This document shows, piece after piece, positions 1-12,800 of a DNA stretch of 64,000 nucleotides. A model generated the notes under the pieces. It searched no databases, was not told where the DNA came from, and saw only the letters and a list, made by a program, of their open reading frames with translations. The DNA comes from Scilla litardierei (lineage: Eukaryota > Streptophyta > Magnoliopsida > Asparagales > Asparagaceae), in contig CM061142.1 in NCBI GenBank assembly GCA_030789695.1, positions 605,005,659-605,069,658 on the forward strand, given 5' to 3'. The position numbers were made by a program, and so were the translations under genes. Within the stretch, counting starts at the first letter, position 1. The number at the start of each line of letters is the position of its first letter.

Positions 1-239
1 TAATGGTAAGTCAAATATTGCATTTTTAGTCCGCTGTGTAATCTCTCTGTTCATTATTATTATTATCATATTGTACTCATTGTGTTGATTAAGGACCAAG
101 CGTAGATCACTCTACTTGGTTCCTTGGCAACATTGGAAGGGAAGTTTATTGTGTTTTAATAATCGAAGAAATTTTTTTAACTAATACAACACTATTCAAC
201 CCCCCTTCTAGTATTGTTTGCCATCCACATGATCCAACA
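1..239 (+). repeat. 3' end of a copia-like LTR (fragment)
   Basis: AT-rich non-coding sequence ending in a pyrimidine-rich stretch and gatccaaca, followed directly by gypsy integrase sequence of element D. That ending is typical of LTRs of large plant copia elements. Only the 3' end is inside the window, so neither the start of the LTR nor a target site duplication can be checked. It could instead be unrelated AT-rich sequence. Confidence 0.45.
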
Positions 240-1206
240 CCTCAGGCCGACTCGAGCTGAGCAGGTCGTCCGCGAGACATGAAGGCCTTTGCGGGAATCA
301 CTACGGCGGCCGCACCATAGCACACAAGGCGATGGTCAGGGCTACTACTGGTCGACCATGCTGAACGGCACGACCCAGTATGTCAAGCGGTGCGAGGAGT
401 GCCAAAGATTCTACCAGCATACCACTGCCCCCACTGGCCGGCCTGATTCCAATCATCAGCCTGGTCCCGTTCACCAAATAGGGCCTCGACATCCTCAGAC
501 TATTCCCAACTGCGTCAGGAGGAAGGAAGTTTCTCATCACCAGCGTTGACTACTTCAACAAATGGATCGAGGCAGAGCCACTAGCACGCATCACCTGGAA
601 GGACATGAAGAACTTCGTCTGGAAGTCTATTATATGCCACTTTAGGATATCCCGCTCTATAGTGACGGACAACGTGAAGCAGTTCGACTGTGTGGACTTT
701 AGGAGCTTCTACTCGGACTAGGGAGTCAACCTCCACTTTACCTTTGTGGCGCATCCGTAATGCAATGGCATGGCAGAAGCAACAAATAAATGCATCCTCG
801 GGCCCCTGAAGAAGGTCGGCAGCGCCCACTGATCTTGGCCCGATGAGCTCCCATGCATCCTTTGGTCCTATCGCACGACCTATAAAGCGTTGACCAGTGA
901 GAGCCCCTTCATGCTCGTCTATAAAGCCGAGGCCATCGTTCCGGTGGAGGTCGACGAGTAATCCCTCTGACTCAGGTACTTCAATGAAGAGACCAACTAG
1001 AAGGACTCGGCCTCAACATCGAGCTCATCGACGAGGTAAGGGACCGAGCTCTGACGAGTCTCATCAAGCACAACTAGAGGATGGCCCAGCACTACAACTC
1101 CCGTGCAAATAAGCGGAGCTTCAGGGTCGGTGACCTCGTCCTCAGAGATGTGATCTTCAAACCAGAGATCGCCCACCGAGGAAAGCTCACAGCAAAGTGG
1201 GAAGGC
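240..1206 (+). pseudogene. Ty3/gypsy integrase fragment of element D (broken)
   Basis: Translation in shifting frames gives an H2C2 zinc-binding region (HEGLCGNHYGG, then YVKRCEECQRFY near 380-420) followed by a catalytic-core-like region (KWIEAEPLA, IVTDN, CNGMAEATN near 560-790) and the tail SESPFMLVY near 895-925 and GKLTAKWEG near 1180-1206. In life this integrase would insert retrotransposon cDNA into the chromosome. At least two frameshifts (near 282 and 338) and several stop codons break it, so no intact protein is possible. Stops in SD-stop-GVNLHF and HP-stop-CNGMAEA fit CAG/CAA to TAG/TAA changes. The frame runs on exactly at 25215 on the far side of element J. Confidence 0.82.
1202..1206. 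repeat. Target site duplication of element J, left copy (aaggc)
   Basis: aaggc directly precedes the TG of J's 5' LTR and recurs at 25210-25214 directly after the CA of J's 3' LTR. Five-base duplications are normal for Ty3/gypsy integration. Confidence 0.93.
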
Positions 1207-1445
1207 TGACGCGTGTTCATATTTCACCTTTTGCACACGCTCTTCATCGTGTTTACATATGCGTTTCATCTCATTTCATGTTGTATATATATCACATTTT
1301 GGTTCGTATTGACTATTGGTTGTATTACAGATAAATGTCGGTATTTCGGTGTCTTCTGGAGTCAACCTTGCATGTCGGGAACAAAGTACGCTTATACGGA
1401 AAAGATCCGATGGCCAAAGATGAGGATTTGAAGTTTTGGAGCTTC

Positions 1446-1990
1446 ACCCGGTCGTGTGGATGAGCCACCCGATCGGTTCGTATCATGGTATCAGTCCTGT
1501 GCTACACCCGGACAACACAGTGCGCCACCCGATCGGGTGGATGACCGGATAGTGAGGAGACAGAGTGGCATTCATGGGAGAGCTTCCCAACTGATCGGGT
1601 CATCTCCTCGGTTCATCTTGGGGAAGAACTCACCCGACCGGTTGACACTTCAACCGATCGGGTGGCCTTTTCTTCCCCTTTCGTGCACTGCTGATGCATT
1701 CATTGAAGATATGATATCATTCCAGTGGGAGTTTGGGTGATCTCTTATTTTTCTAGCATCGTCATCGTCGTCAGCTTTGCAACGATAGGTCACATGCCCA
1801 AATCCGATTTTTCTACATTTTTCTGGAATTTTCTGAGCGCAGCTGGGTGCAGAAATTCTAGGCTGTCTGGAATTTGACTTCAACCGATCGAGTGGGCTAT
1901 CCAACCGATCGGGTGAGCCCATTTTCAGCAGTTCAGTGTCTCTGTTTGCTTCCACCCGATCGGGTGAACTTCCAACTGATCGGTGGCACT
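1446..1990 (+). repeat. Cluster of ATCGG palindromes in the J 5' LTR
   Basis: About ten copies of an acccgatcgggt-like motif occur here. One is the perfect 16-bp palindrome ccacccgatcgggtgg at 1525-1540. The cluster ends about 60 bp before the TATA box at 2047. The same cluster is at about 23546-24090 in the 3' LTR. It may bind host factors or form hairpins; this is inference. Confidence 0.75.
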
Positions 1991-2046
1991 TTTTCAGCAG
2001 TTTTAGTGGGTATTTGTACCCGAACTGTTAGGGTTTTGTGGGAGCC

Positions 2047-2054
2047 TATAAATA
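2047..2054 (+). promoter_or_regulatory. Likely TATA box of the J 5' LTR
   Basis: TATAAATA in a cctataaatatgag context, downstream of the palindrome cluster, with a long untranslated region after it. The copy in the 3' LTR is at 24147-24154. Confidence 0.6.
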
Positions 2055-2761
2055 TGAGATGTTGGACGACATGTAAGGGGGTTCCCCTCTATTTTTCCGG
2101 GCTTTTCTACCCCTTTCATGGGAGCTTTAGATGAGTTTAGATTAGGGTTTCTCTTTCAATAAATCTTGTAATGGATTGATGGATTCTAATGCAAGATAAG
2201 TATTTCTTTTCTTATTTCCATTGCTTTGTGTTATTTTTATTGTGCTTGATGGTGAATGTTTGTTTGTCCCTTTTATTGCTTGCTATCATGTTCTTCACCA
2301 TTGAGTAGTGTTTGATGAACCCTAATATGGGTTAGAGTAGGATTGATGCTTGGGAAATTTCATTTGACTTGATTGCATGGCAAGTGTTTGATGGAATGTG
2401 TCAATGGGGATGTCTAGCAATCTGAGACCAACCCGTATATCAACACACTAGATGGAGTTGGGGGTTGTGCTCCGGATGCTTGTCCTATTAAGATCCGCTT
2501 TGATGTATTGCTAGAAATCACTTTCGACTTATTTGGCCATTAGGGTTACGCGGGGGCGTTTCATTGTCATCGGTGGGAGAAAGACCGCCTTTGACCGTCG
2601 GGCCAAGAGGAAATCAAACGGGAGTTTGATTCTCTAGCCACAGCTCACCCCCTAGCGTTGATGTTGAGTCCTTGCGCGTGGGAACGGCTTTGACAAAATG
2701 TTGGGAGCTATCATTGCGAACTTAGTGCTCTCGGTTGCGGAGGGTGTTGGACATGGGAATG

Positions 2762-2766
2762 CCCAC
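2762..2766. repeat. Target site duplication of element A, left copy (cccac)
   Basis: cccac precedes the TG of element A and recurs at 19490-19494 directly after its CA. The intact J 3' LTR (near 24850) has the sequence once, which is an in-window empty site. Confidence 0.94.
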
Positions 2767-4448
2767 TGTCACGCCCCGCTTCCCTAAAATGGAGGCGAGA
2801 CATGAAAAGGTCCGCACGAGAGTGGAGCTGTGAAGCCCCAAACCCGATAAGCGTCAATAAAACATAAGCAGGTCCCTGTAACCACAACGGAACAACAATA
2901 ATAACACGAGGAGAGACTGAAATAAAATCTCATATCTCACAAATTGTCCAACATGAAAATAAGTTCAACATCCAGAAAAGCCACCAGGCTAAAAGAAAGA
3001 GTCTAAAGGCCCAGAACAAGGCCAACAAAAGCAACATCGCAACAAAGTATAGGTGCTACGCACCGATAACAAAACAGCAGTCTAAAAACAAAAGGGAAAC
3101 ACAACGAAAACACTAGGACTGGTCCCCAGTGTCCACGTACTCCCCGTCAAACACAAGCTAGGGCTCGGCGTCAGCAAACACCTCGTCCTCAACAAGGTAC
3201 TCAGGCTCAGGATCTAACATGTGTCACCCAAAAGAGTAAAGGGGCACATGTCAGCAAGTCTAAAAGACTTGGGCAAGGAAACTGAAAGTAAGGCAACTAG
3301 CAACCTAGCAGTTATAGTAAGCATGACATGGCAGTTATACATGAGTGCACAAGCAAGACATGGTGAACGATAAGTGCAAGAGAACAATTATCGGGACAAG
3401 ACAAGAGTAGCCAAGCTACTAACAATCTCAATCAATTCACTATTCACGTTTCACTGTTGTTTGTAGATGTTTACGACTTACAGCTGAACGGTTTGGCATT
3501 CACGCTGAGTGGCTGCTTAACAACTACCCCAAACCCAGAGTTTACGCCTTACAACTGTAGTTGCTGATCAGGCAGACTCCCAGTTGAATGACCGCTTAAC
3601 TCTTACCCCATCCCACACGTAAACAAGCCAGGGTCCCTGTACATGAGCCCAGCAAGTGAGCCAGGGTTGCCCCGCACGAGAGCTTGTTTTCCTATTTCAC
3701 AATTCAATATCGAGCGTTGGGGTTTCCAACTACAGGGCTCGCTTCTGGAACACGAGCCAGGAACACAAGCATTGTAGCGAAGCTACTCAATCACAGCAAC
3801 ACTTAAAGAATGCAATGACATGACAATTAATTCGCGTACCGTTAATGGAATTTAAACATGGCATGGTAATTGTGCAACATGATATATGTCGGAACTAGCT
3901 TCGTTGTCAAGCTAGTTCCCCAATTTGCGCCTAGACGAGTATCATTTCTTCGCCTAGCCTCTTTTACGCCTACAACAAGCAAGATGGCCTAAAACATGGC
4001 CTAAACCCTAAGTGGCAAGTTTCACTTGCCTAGCACCGGGGACGACGATTCACGAAGGTTCGTCTCGCGGATGCTAATCTACGGGGGAAATCACTGTTAT
4101 GGGGAAACACTCATCAAACAACATGAAATTTCATTAGGGTTTCATAAAAATACAAATAGGTTATGAAAACATCGAGAGATCGATTTCTTACCGAGAGGAA
4201 GCGGAAGAAACACTCCGGAGAACCCTAGGACCAGATCTGGAAACAAATGGAGAAGTTTGGAGAGTTAGGGTTTTCGGGGGATTTTGGGGATTTGGGGAGA
4301 TGAGAGGTAGAATGAGTTGATGGAGGGTTTAGATGATGAATCTAGGGCTTGGGATGAAGGAATAGGGCTTGGAGGAAGATGTGGGCTCAAAGGGGGAGAT
4401 TTTAGGGTTTTGGGTCGAGTGGAGGAAGAAGAAAACGTTTGGGAGGAG

Positions 4449-4456
4449 TATAAATA
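4449..4456 (-). promoter_or_regulatory. Likely TATA box of the A left LTR
   Basis: On the minus strand reads tatttata in a cctatttatactcctccc context, followed by a C/T-rich stretch and aaaccctaa, as in plant promoters. The hairpin array lies directly upstream in element sense. The copy in the other LTR is at 18752-18759. Confidence 0.5.
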
Positions 4457-4500
4457 GGATGGGCTGGCGGCTGCCCAGAAATTAGGGTTTTAACACAGAT

Positions 4501-4917
4501 TAGTCGGTCAAAGAGCAACCACTGACCGACTAGTTTGGCAACTAGTCGGTCGGTCGACCAACGCAGACCGACTAAGTGTAAACAGTAACTTCTGAACGAA
4601 AATAGGATTTAGATTTAGTCGGTCGATGAACAAATGCTGACCGACTAGTTCCTCATCTAGTCGGTCGATGAACGTTCTTAGACCGACTAAGAGTGAACAG
4701 TACTCGACTGTTCAGAAGAACGAAGAATTAGTCGGTCTGAGTACATAACTTAACCGACTAGTTTGACAACTAGTCGGTCGAAAGATGAACTTAGACCGAC
4801 TAAACAGATACAGTAACTCCTGAATTAAAATCAAAGCCCACTAGTCGGTCCATTAAGGATTGTCGACCGACTAGATTGAAATCTAGTCGGTTGGTTCTCC
4901 TTCTTGAACCAACTAAC
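4501..4917. repeat. Array of eight agtcggtc/gaccgact hairpins (A left LTR)
   Basis: Eight inverted repeats of about 33 bp. Each has arms close to tagtcggtc and gaccgacta around a loop of about 15-18 bases, set in four pairs separated by spacers such as aacagtaactcctga. The loops differ in sequence while the arms are kept. Equivalent arrays are at 18804-19220, 46518-46934 and 53750-54166. Confidence 0.88.
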
Positions 4918-5186
4918 GTGCACGAAAAGTGTCGATTCGAAGCGCGAAGCTTCGGGAAGATTTCTATGGCTTCTAGGATCGATTTATACTCTAAGATATG
5001 AGCGATTTGAAGCTCGTCACTAATGACTTACTCCGAAATCGACGATCGAATGAAGAAGCTAGAAAATCACGACGAAACGATCGAAAGTGAAAGCTATGGC
5101 GACGAAAACCACACATCCAATGAGAAAATCCACCAAGCATATATTTTAATATAGATAATCCAATTACATGAAAACCAGTCGTTACA

Positions 5187-5224
5187 TCCTACCCACCTTA
5201 GAATAAAGTCCGTCCTCGGACTTT
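5187..5224 (-). promoter_or_regulatory. Polypurine tract and adjacent hairpin of element A
   Basis: Next to the LTR the minus strand reads gtgggtagga, the expected plus-strand primer. Just inside it (5205-5224) is a perfect hairpin with 8-bp arms (aaagtccg and cggacttt) and a four-base loop. The same hairpin beside the tract occurs in B (13342-13361) and, with one paired change, in E (47224-47243). Confidence 0.7.
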
Positions 5225-7858
5225 CTAACTATAGCTATATCTAGTCACCCTAGTAACTACCCTCAATCAATACCGCATCAAAATTTCAACCAAGTACATT
5301 TATTTCAAGTGCTTACATATATATATTCTAGGTAGTCAATTATTAACACCACGGAAATAATTATATATTCACGCACAAAGTACACTTATACTTATTATAG
5401 TCAAACAACTCCCTTCACGCGTTCAAATCATTCGTATAGGCAAGTACATTCTATATAACTATAAAACACTTATTACACACTATACGAAAATAACCAAGTC
5501 TCTCTCTTACTTATATGAAAATAATTTTACACTAGAAAATACCATCGGAATCTACACGTATAGGTAACTACCTATGGACAAGACAATAAGAATACACTCG
5601 TCCCTATATCTCCTAGTATACACCCAACAATCAACATGCAAAATCACACCATACAATTGTTAAAACAAGCTCACTATATCTAATATACATTCACCACCAT
5701 TATAATTTCACAATTTATAGTCATTCAAATGCATGCACACATTTCACCATATTATCACTTCATATATAGCCCTATAGCTATAATCACGTCACACCACACA
5801 TACCATAGTCACCAATTCCTATAACTATCACATACTTACCCGTGTATGGTGCACATCCACGCACGCTAATGCAACATTCATATATACCACTATATACTCA
5901 GCACACATACACACTTAGCTTTAGCTAGCACACATATATTCACGCAACCAAGTCCTTAGTGAATAACTATACCACAAGACCCACTCATATAACCATATAT
6001 TGGTATAGCCACCCACAATTGTGTGCGTAACACAACCGGCACAAACAATCTTAACATTATACATACATCATCCATCACTATACACCAACCACATACAATA
6101 CACCAATGTACATAGAGTATACCCACTCAAGCTTGAGTGAGACTCAAATCATAGCAGAGTATTCTACATACACAACACAGCATATACCCATAATATCTAA
6201 TGCATACACGTCCACCAACAAATCCATATACATATCAAGATGTCAAATACCCTTAATATCTACTCAGATAATATCGCACATTTCAATCACTTCATATACC
6301 CTGATATTATTACAAACATCAGCACACCTATAATCACAATACTATCCCTAATAAAAGTATTTACCTATAGTCACACCCAAGCATCGTATATATTCATACC
6401 ATATCCATCCACCTATAATTGGTACATCAATACATTTACTTCATACATTAGTCAAGATATGCAATAGCCGTGTATACCTCATGGTATACACGCATACGAC
6501 AGCCACGATAACAAGCAATACCAATCAAAATTATATTTCTACTACCATATATATATCACCTATATACTCACGCAGCAATTATATAACTGCTCACGTCTAC
6601 GCACAATACGTAACTACGTACGAGCACACACTCACGCGTACAACACATAGGTCACATAATAGGCCTACCCACTTTAACTATACGCACACCCATTATTATC
6701 ACACCCAGCATACATATAGTTTCACCAATCATATTATTTCAACCATCATAAGTATCTCCAACTACATACACTCTATTCAGACATTCCAATACAGAATCTT
6801 ATATACATAGACACCCCTAGAGTGGTATAGCTATCCTCGCACATGTCCATAAATATTAACACACTTACAATTTCATAACATCATGAATAACTCTGAGTAC
6901 GTATATATATCACACAATAGGCAAACATTATCATACTATAGGGGGTACACTCTTCAAGCCTACATACTCAACTTAGGTACATGCGCTACGACAACATCAC
7001 CAAAAGTCCAAGGACCCACTATTAACTGGCGCGACGTAAATAACGGCGAACACTAGTGGAATAACTAAGCAGAAGGAAGGAAACCAAGATTAGATGGCGC
7101 AACGAAACAAGATCGTAAAAATGGGTTCAGGTAGGGCGAGGACAAGGAGGTAAATAGATCAAGTGGAACGGGGATATAATTGTGGATGTTTAGGCGGGGA
7201 GAACGATATAAACATCACTCTCATAAGTTTTCGGAAATGATACGTGAATAGCGAAAGTCAAAGAAACTAAAAGTATAAAACAGTCATATTTTGAAAAGTT
7301 GGAATTCCCCTCCGTAAAAATGATATTTGAAGATCGATAAAATCAGGTGTTCGAAATAAGTTTGAGTTGAATGCACATAATAAGAGGAAATGATTTATTG
7401 GTTTAACGGAAATCATTATGAAAGGAAGTAGAGCGTTCATACGCACATTAAGGACGTAGTTCTAGAAAATATTATACGGCAGTGATTTAACAATGTTGGC
7501 AAAAGTTTGAAACGAAATTAAATTAACAAAAGAATTTTAAACTCATGCCAAATACTTACAAAGTCTTTAAGCCAGGAAAAGCTCAAATAATTAATTAATA
7601 TTGAAACTACCTTTTAGTGTAACCAGGATTTGCCAAAAGAAATCGTTTTACACAAAGCTATTAACATACGGGCTAATGAGCCTAATACGGATATATGAAA
7701 ACATTCGAAATTCAATTTAGTTTAGAAATTATTCTAAAAGCATGTGTGGTGAACGAAAAACTTAGTAGTAGGTTTGTCAAAATTTGTAATAAGCTTTAAA
7801 ACCACATTATGAAAGGTCTAGATCGTGAGAAAGTTATGAAGACGTAATTTTCCAAAAA
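5225..7858 (-). other. AT-rich non-coding internal region of element A (left part)
   Basis: Long AT-rich sequence full of tata/cata/caca tracts. The 75-109 codon ORFs near 6106-6810 are of low complexity and lack any known motif. Parts match the internal region of B in inverted orientation, for example the palindrome actcaagcttgagt near 6125 and near 12438. No gene seen. Confidence 0.6.
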
Positions 7859-7863
7859 TTGTA
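7859..7863. repeat. Target site duplication of element B, left copy (ttgta)
   Basis: ttgta precedes the TG of B's 5' LTR and recurs at 15334-15338 directly after the CA of its 3' LTR. Confidence 0.93.
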
Positions 7864-9817
7864 TGTAACGACCACTTTTCGTTGTACGTTGTTCGTGCAC
7901 GTGCTTTTGTCCGTGCACGTGTTTATTTTAGACTTTATTTGATTGCGAACACTTTTGTGTGATATGCCATTGTGAACGTCTCTGAGAGTATTAAATAGTG
8001 GCACTATCTTGGAACGACACTTCTCGAGTAGTTTTTCCACAATTTAAACTTACCCGATGAGACGTGACGATTTTCACTTTTGACGGGAGACGTTTCTATT
8101 TTTAGTTTCGTCGTCCGACGTCAAATTTGAGATCCGTCTTCTTAGTTAGCTCACATTCGTCATCACGATCACCATGATATTTATTTTATAATTTTTGGAG
8201 TTTATTTGACCACTTTTATAATTTTTACAAGTTTTATATTATTTTTAATAATTAATTTATAAATTATTTTCGGCCAAATAAAATTTATTTGAGTTTTAAA
8301 CGTTTTAAAGAATTTTTGAGCCAATTTCCAGCTCATTTGGACTAGGTCAAACCCTTGGATGAGTTGGAGTAGTTGGATTTCAAATTTTAAATCTTTTTAA
8401 ACTTCTAATCCTATTAGATTTAGCCCTAGACCAAGTCAACCCATCTATACTATATAAGCAACCCATAGCAAGACCTATTTTCGCAAGAAATTAGCCCTAG
8501 CCTCTTCCAAACTTGAAATTGGACGTTGCGACGATTCGTCGCAACGTTGCGACGTTCAGCAGCCGCACGACCGAAGGAAACGGCCCCGTTCCCCCGCTCT
8601 GACCGAAGCCCCCGCCCGCATCCTAGCCACTCCGCACCGCTGCAGCGACCGCCGCTCCGTTCCCTCGGTCTGACCGAGGGATTGGCCCGCATCCGCCTCG
8701 CATCCAAGCGCTCCGCATCGACCCGCCTCGTCGCCCCGCCCCGCTCCGTGCCCGACCGAAGGCCACGCCCGCAGCGACCGACGATCGCGACGTTGCAACG
8801 TTGCAACATCACCCGCCCCGCATCCAAGCGCACGACCGACGCTCCCGACCGGTCTGACCGAGAGATCTCCCCGCCCCCGCTGCTGCGACCGACCCAAAAC
8901 GCTGCACAGCCCCGTTCTCTCGCAGCGACCGAGAGGATCTCCCGTATTGGCTGAGTACGACCGAGAGCCACTCGTCGCAACCCCGCATCCGTCGCACCAC
9001 TTGCCTCCGTGGGCCCCCCAAGTTCTCCAGAGGTATTGTGGGTCTCCCAAAGGTCCCTAGGACTACTGTGGGCCCCACCTTGGTGCGTTCTCTTTGACGA
9101 CTTGCCGCGTACGACGTCGTCGCACGTCGTAGCCCGTCGTCGCACGTGCTAGCTTTGGAATCTGAAATCGTCGCCCGGGTTGATTGCTCTGAAATTTCCA
9201 GCGAGGAATCTAATTGGAATCTGGACTTGGAGCGCGATCTTTTATTCCAACCCCCGGCGTCGCTACCCGACGCCGGTGTAGCTTTCGCGTCGTGTTGAGG
9301 CCGGTGGACTTGTGCACGTAGGAATCGTGACTTTGGACTCGTTGGACGGTGTTTTCTTGACGTGATAGTTGCAGACCCTGAGCCAGAGACAGTTGCTGAG
9401 GACGAGGTGTTTGCTGACGCTGAGCCCGAGCCTACGTTCGTTGAGGAGTTCGAGGACACCGGAGACCAGTCTTAGAGACTGATTTTACTTGCTTTTGCTT
9501 TAGGTTGCTGTTAGTTGTCGGTGCTTGTACCTTTCCTTTGTTTTCGTACTTTGTACTTTGTTGGCCATGCTGGGCCTCTTTTAGACTCTTTTATTTTAGC
9601 CTGGTGGCTTTTTCTGCGATGTTGAGATTTATTATTATGGATATTCTGAGATGTTCTTTTGTCTCTTTTCGTTATTATTATCTTTGTTTCGTTTCGCGTT
9701 GCATGGACCTGCAGTTTAAAGTGATTGACGCTTATCGGACTTGCGTCTTTGTAGCTTCAAGTCTGAGCGGACCTTCTCACGCTTCGCCTCCACGTTTTTG
9801 GGAAGCGGGGCGTGACA
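7864..9817 (+). repeat. 5' LTR of element B
   Basis: 1,954 bp, matched along its whole length by 13380-15333 with few differences. It holds an AT-rich left half and a GC-rich stretch (about 8520-9130) with repeats of cgacgttgcaacg and ctgaccga type. The last 50 bases (cttctcacgcttcgcctcc to gaagcggggcgtgaca) resemble the ends of the A and E LTRs. Antisense ORFs of up to 231 codons here are judged non-coding. Confidence 0.95.
8451..8458 (+). promoter_or_regulatory. Likely TATA box of the B 5' LTR
   Basis: tatataag in a ctatactatataagcaaccc context, at the junction between the AT-rich and GC-rich halves. The copy is at 13967-13974. Confidence 0.5.
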
Positions 9818-9844
9818 GGTTTTGTTGGTGGCCCATGCAGGTCC
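9818..9844 (+). other. Leader at the primer-binding position of element B
   Basis: Directly after the LTR comes a 27-base block containing gttggtggcccatgcagg. It is shared, allowing one change, with A (17069-17043, minus) and E (52034-52008, minus). It does not start with the usual TGG and I cannot assign a tRNA. Confidence 0.6.
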
Positions 9845-12800
9845 GGTCTTGCAATTGTGAATTAACGAAACAACGATAATAACGGAATGTCCATTAAATA
9901 AATTGCAACATCCGAGTCAGAAGCCCTAAGTCTAGTCGTTTTCTTAGGACACTAGGAGTAAGAAGTCTTAGTTAGACGCCTGTGTTTGCTAGTTAGAGGC
10001 CTCTGATTGTTAGTTAGACCCCCTTCTAGCAATTGATTTAATCGTCGTAGGAGTTACCTTAGTGATTATTGCCTAACCCTGACCATATTGGACCTCTAAA
10101 ATTTCCTTTTGTCGTTCGTTTGGGTTCATCGATTTCGGACCAAGCTGAACGCATTTCATTACCGTCTAGCTCCTTAGAAAGTCTTAGCGCTTAGTTCTTA
10201 ATTCTTAGTTGGTCGACCGTAGGAGTTCCCCGTAGATTTTCCTGATTTATATCCTAGGCGTATGAATGTTTTGATCATCCGACCAATTTCCTTGCCTCGA
10301 TTCACGAGATCGCCTCATGACGATCGTCGTCAATTTTCAAACATCTCCATTGCAAAACCTGAACCTACTGAAAGTATTTTTCAATCTTCTCTTCCACTAA
10401 GTTTAACTTTGTTCAAAATTTTAATATACCTATATTTCATCCTCCTCCATTGATTCAGGTTTTTTAAAACGTTTGTCGAAATTTTGAACTCTAGCTTATA
10501 ATATTTTCCAGCTTATATTTTTCGTACCTATGTAATTGCGTTGCCCTTCATATATTAATTTTATATAGAACCGTACTTTTATTTTTTCCCAATACGATTT
10601 ATAATTTTCCTTCTTATACGAATGAAACGTCGCGTTTACTTTAATATACTTTCAAGACACATGGAATTTCAGCTTTCAGCAAGTTGGTTTTGCTCGTCGT
10701 TTTCGCTACTTCAGATTTTTGCAAAATTACTATTTTCATAACCACTTTCTGATTTAGACCCTCCATGATTTGATTTTAAAGACTTGCTATTCGATCTTGA
10801 TAATTCTTATACTAAGTCGCTAATATTATTTTTCCGTGCACCATACATACTTTCAACTATTTTTATATCCGTGCCAGACTTATTGTGCTCGTATATTAAA
10901 AACCTTATGTAAATTAGTTTCTCATTTCTGGCAAACCCTGGTTCTCTAAAAAGTAGTTTCAAAATTGATTATTCTCAATTTTCCATAGCCCAAAGAGTTT
11001 TGAAAGCATTTAACCTGAGTTTAAATTTTTCCGTTACTTGATTTCATTCTTCGACTTTCCAAAACTTTTTGACAATTATATTAAATTACTGACGTATGAA
11101 ATTTTCTAAACCACGTCTTTAATATTCGTGTAAATGATTTTACTTCCGTTTATAATGATTTTTTTTTAAACCAATAAACCATTTTCTCTTATTAGGAATG
11201 TTCGACTCAAATTTATTTTGAACAACTCGTTTTATCGATCTCCAAATATTTCTTTTCAGACTGGGATTTCAACTTTGAAGTACGACAGTTTTCAAACTCC
11301 ACGTATTTTAGCTTATGCTATTCACCCTGTTATCTCTTCTGTATCCTATTTAAGCATCACTACATCTCCTTTTCCCCTCGACCTAAACATCACCATTGAG
11401 CCAATGTTTTCCCTAACCAAGCCGTCTCCTTGTATTTGTCCTATCTGAACTCGTGCTTATCGATCCTTCCCTCGTCACGCTCTCGACCTCTCTTTATTGC
11501 TTAGACCTTAGGGTCCGTCAATGTCTGTGTCAACCCTTAATTGTTAGTAGACCCTTGGACCTTGTGAGGTAGTCGTAGTGCACGTACCTAAGTTGTGTAC
11601 GTGGGCTTGAATGAGTGTATCCCCATAGTATATTGGTGTTTGCCTCTTGTGTGATATATATATACTCGGAGTTATTCGTGATAGTATGAAGTTGTTGTGT
11701 GTTAGTAGTTATAGATTTTGTGTGGATAGCTATACTATACTAGGGATGCCTGTGTATATAATAGTTAGCGTTGGAATGTCTAATGGAGTGTATGCAATTA
11801 GAGAATGCTTTTAATGGTTGAAGCAATAATTGGTAAAGCTATGTATATGCTAGGTGTGATGATAATAGGTGTACATATAGATAAGTAAGTAGGCATATTG
11901 TGTGACCCATATATTAGTATGTATGAGTATGTGCTCGTAGGTAGATATATAAGGTGTTTAGACGTAAGTAGTTATGTTTTGTTGCCTGAGCATATACGTG
12001 ATATACATATGATAGTGGAATTATAATTTTGATTGGTATTGCTTGCTCATATGGGATGTTGCATGCGTGCATACCGTGAGGTATACACGACTATTGCACA
12101 TCTTAATTATGTACGTATAGATGTGTTAGTATACTAATTATAGGTAGTAGGCTATGGTGTGAATATAAATACATTACTTATGTGTGACTATACGATGAAT
12201 GTTTGTACTAGGGAGGGTAGTATAAATATACGTGTGCTGATGTCTGTGTTACTATTATTATGGTATATAAATTGATTTAACTATGTGGGTGTTACCTGAC
12301 TAAATATTAAAGTGTGATTGACTTATGGTATGCATATGGTTGTATTGGTAGACATATATAAATATTGGAGTGGTATTGGTATAGGTATGAATGTCGTGTT
12401 ACGTATATAGAATATTCTGATGTATGTATTAAGTCTCACTCAAGCTTGAGTGAGTATACTCTAAGTATATTGAATGTATGTTTGTAGTTTGAATATAGCA
12501 ATGTTTGATGTATGTATAGTGATAGGAGTGTTTGTGCCTGGTTGTGCTACGCACATGATTGTGGGTCGCTACGCCAGTATATACTTATAGGTGCTGGTCT
12601 TGTGGTATAGTTATTTACTAAGGACTTGCTCGTGTGAACGTATGTGTACTAGCTAAAACTAGGTGTGTATGTGTGCTAGTTATATAATGGTATGATTGGT
12701 GTATGTAAATGAAATGTTAGCGTGTATGGGTGTGCACCATGCACGGGTAAGTATGTGCTTAGTTATAAGAATTGATGACTATGATATATGTGGCGTGTCG

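Larger units (their letters stand above)
1207..2766 (+). repeat. 5' LTR of element J, part 1 (split by element A)
   Basis: Collinear and nearly identical with 23309-24850 in the 3' LTR. It carries many copies of a palindromic motif related to CACCCGATCGGGTG between 1446 and 1990, then a TATA box and a transcript-like U5 region. The match breaks exactly at 2766, where element A starts, and resumes at 19490. The 94-codon ORF at 1456-1740 is just LTR sequence. Confidence 0.93.
2767..5186 (-). repeat. LTR of element A (left; 3' LTR in element sense)
   Basis: Begins tgtcacgccccgc and ends gtcgttaca on the plus strand. Same length as 17070-19489 and nearly identical to it. Also clearly related to the E LTRs, sharing the end blocks, the gttaggg-rich promoter region and the eight agtcggtc hairpins. 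Confidence 0.95.

Noticed and set aside
1456..2134. Short ORFs shared by both J LTRs (94-101 codons)
   Set aside because: Shared only because LTRs are duplicates. They run through the palindrome cluster and the promoter, and no domain is seen.
4501..4917. CRISPR-like look of the agtcggtc array
   Set aside because: Arms are inverted, not direct, repeats, spacers are not of unique constant length in CRISPR style, and the array lies in a plant LTR with a copy in each LTR.
6106..6810. ORFs of 75-109 codons in the A interior
   Set aside because: Low-complexity Thr/Ile/Ser/Tyr-rich translation of AT- and CA-rich DNA, with no motif and no support from B.
8450..9459. Antisense ORFs of 216-231 codons in both B LTRs, apparently conserved
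   Set aside because: They match only because the LTRs are recent copies. Three overlapping frames are open in the same GC-rich stretch, composition is Arg/Gly/Ser rich, and no domain is recognisable.
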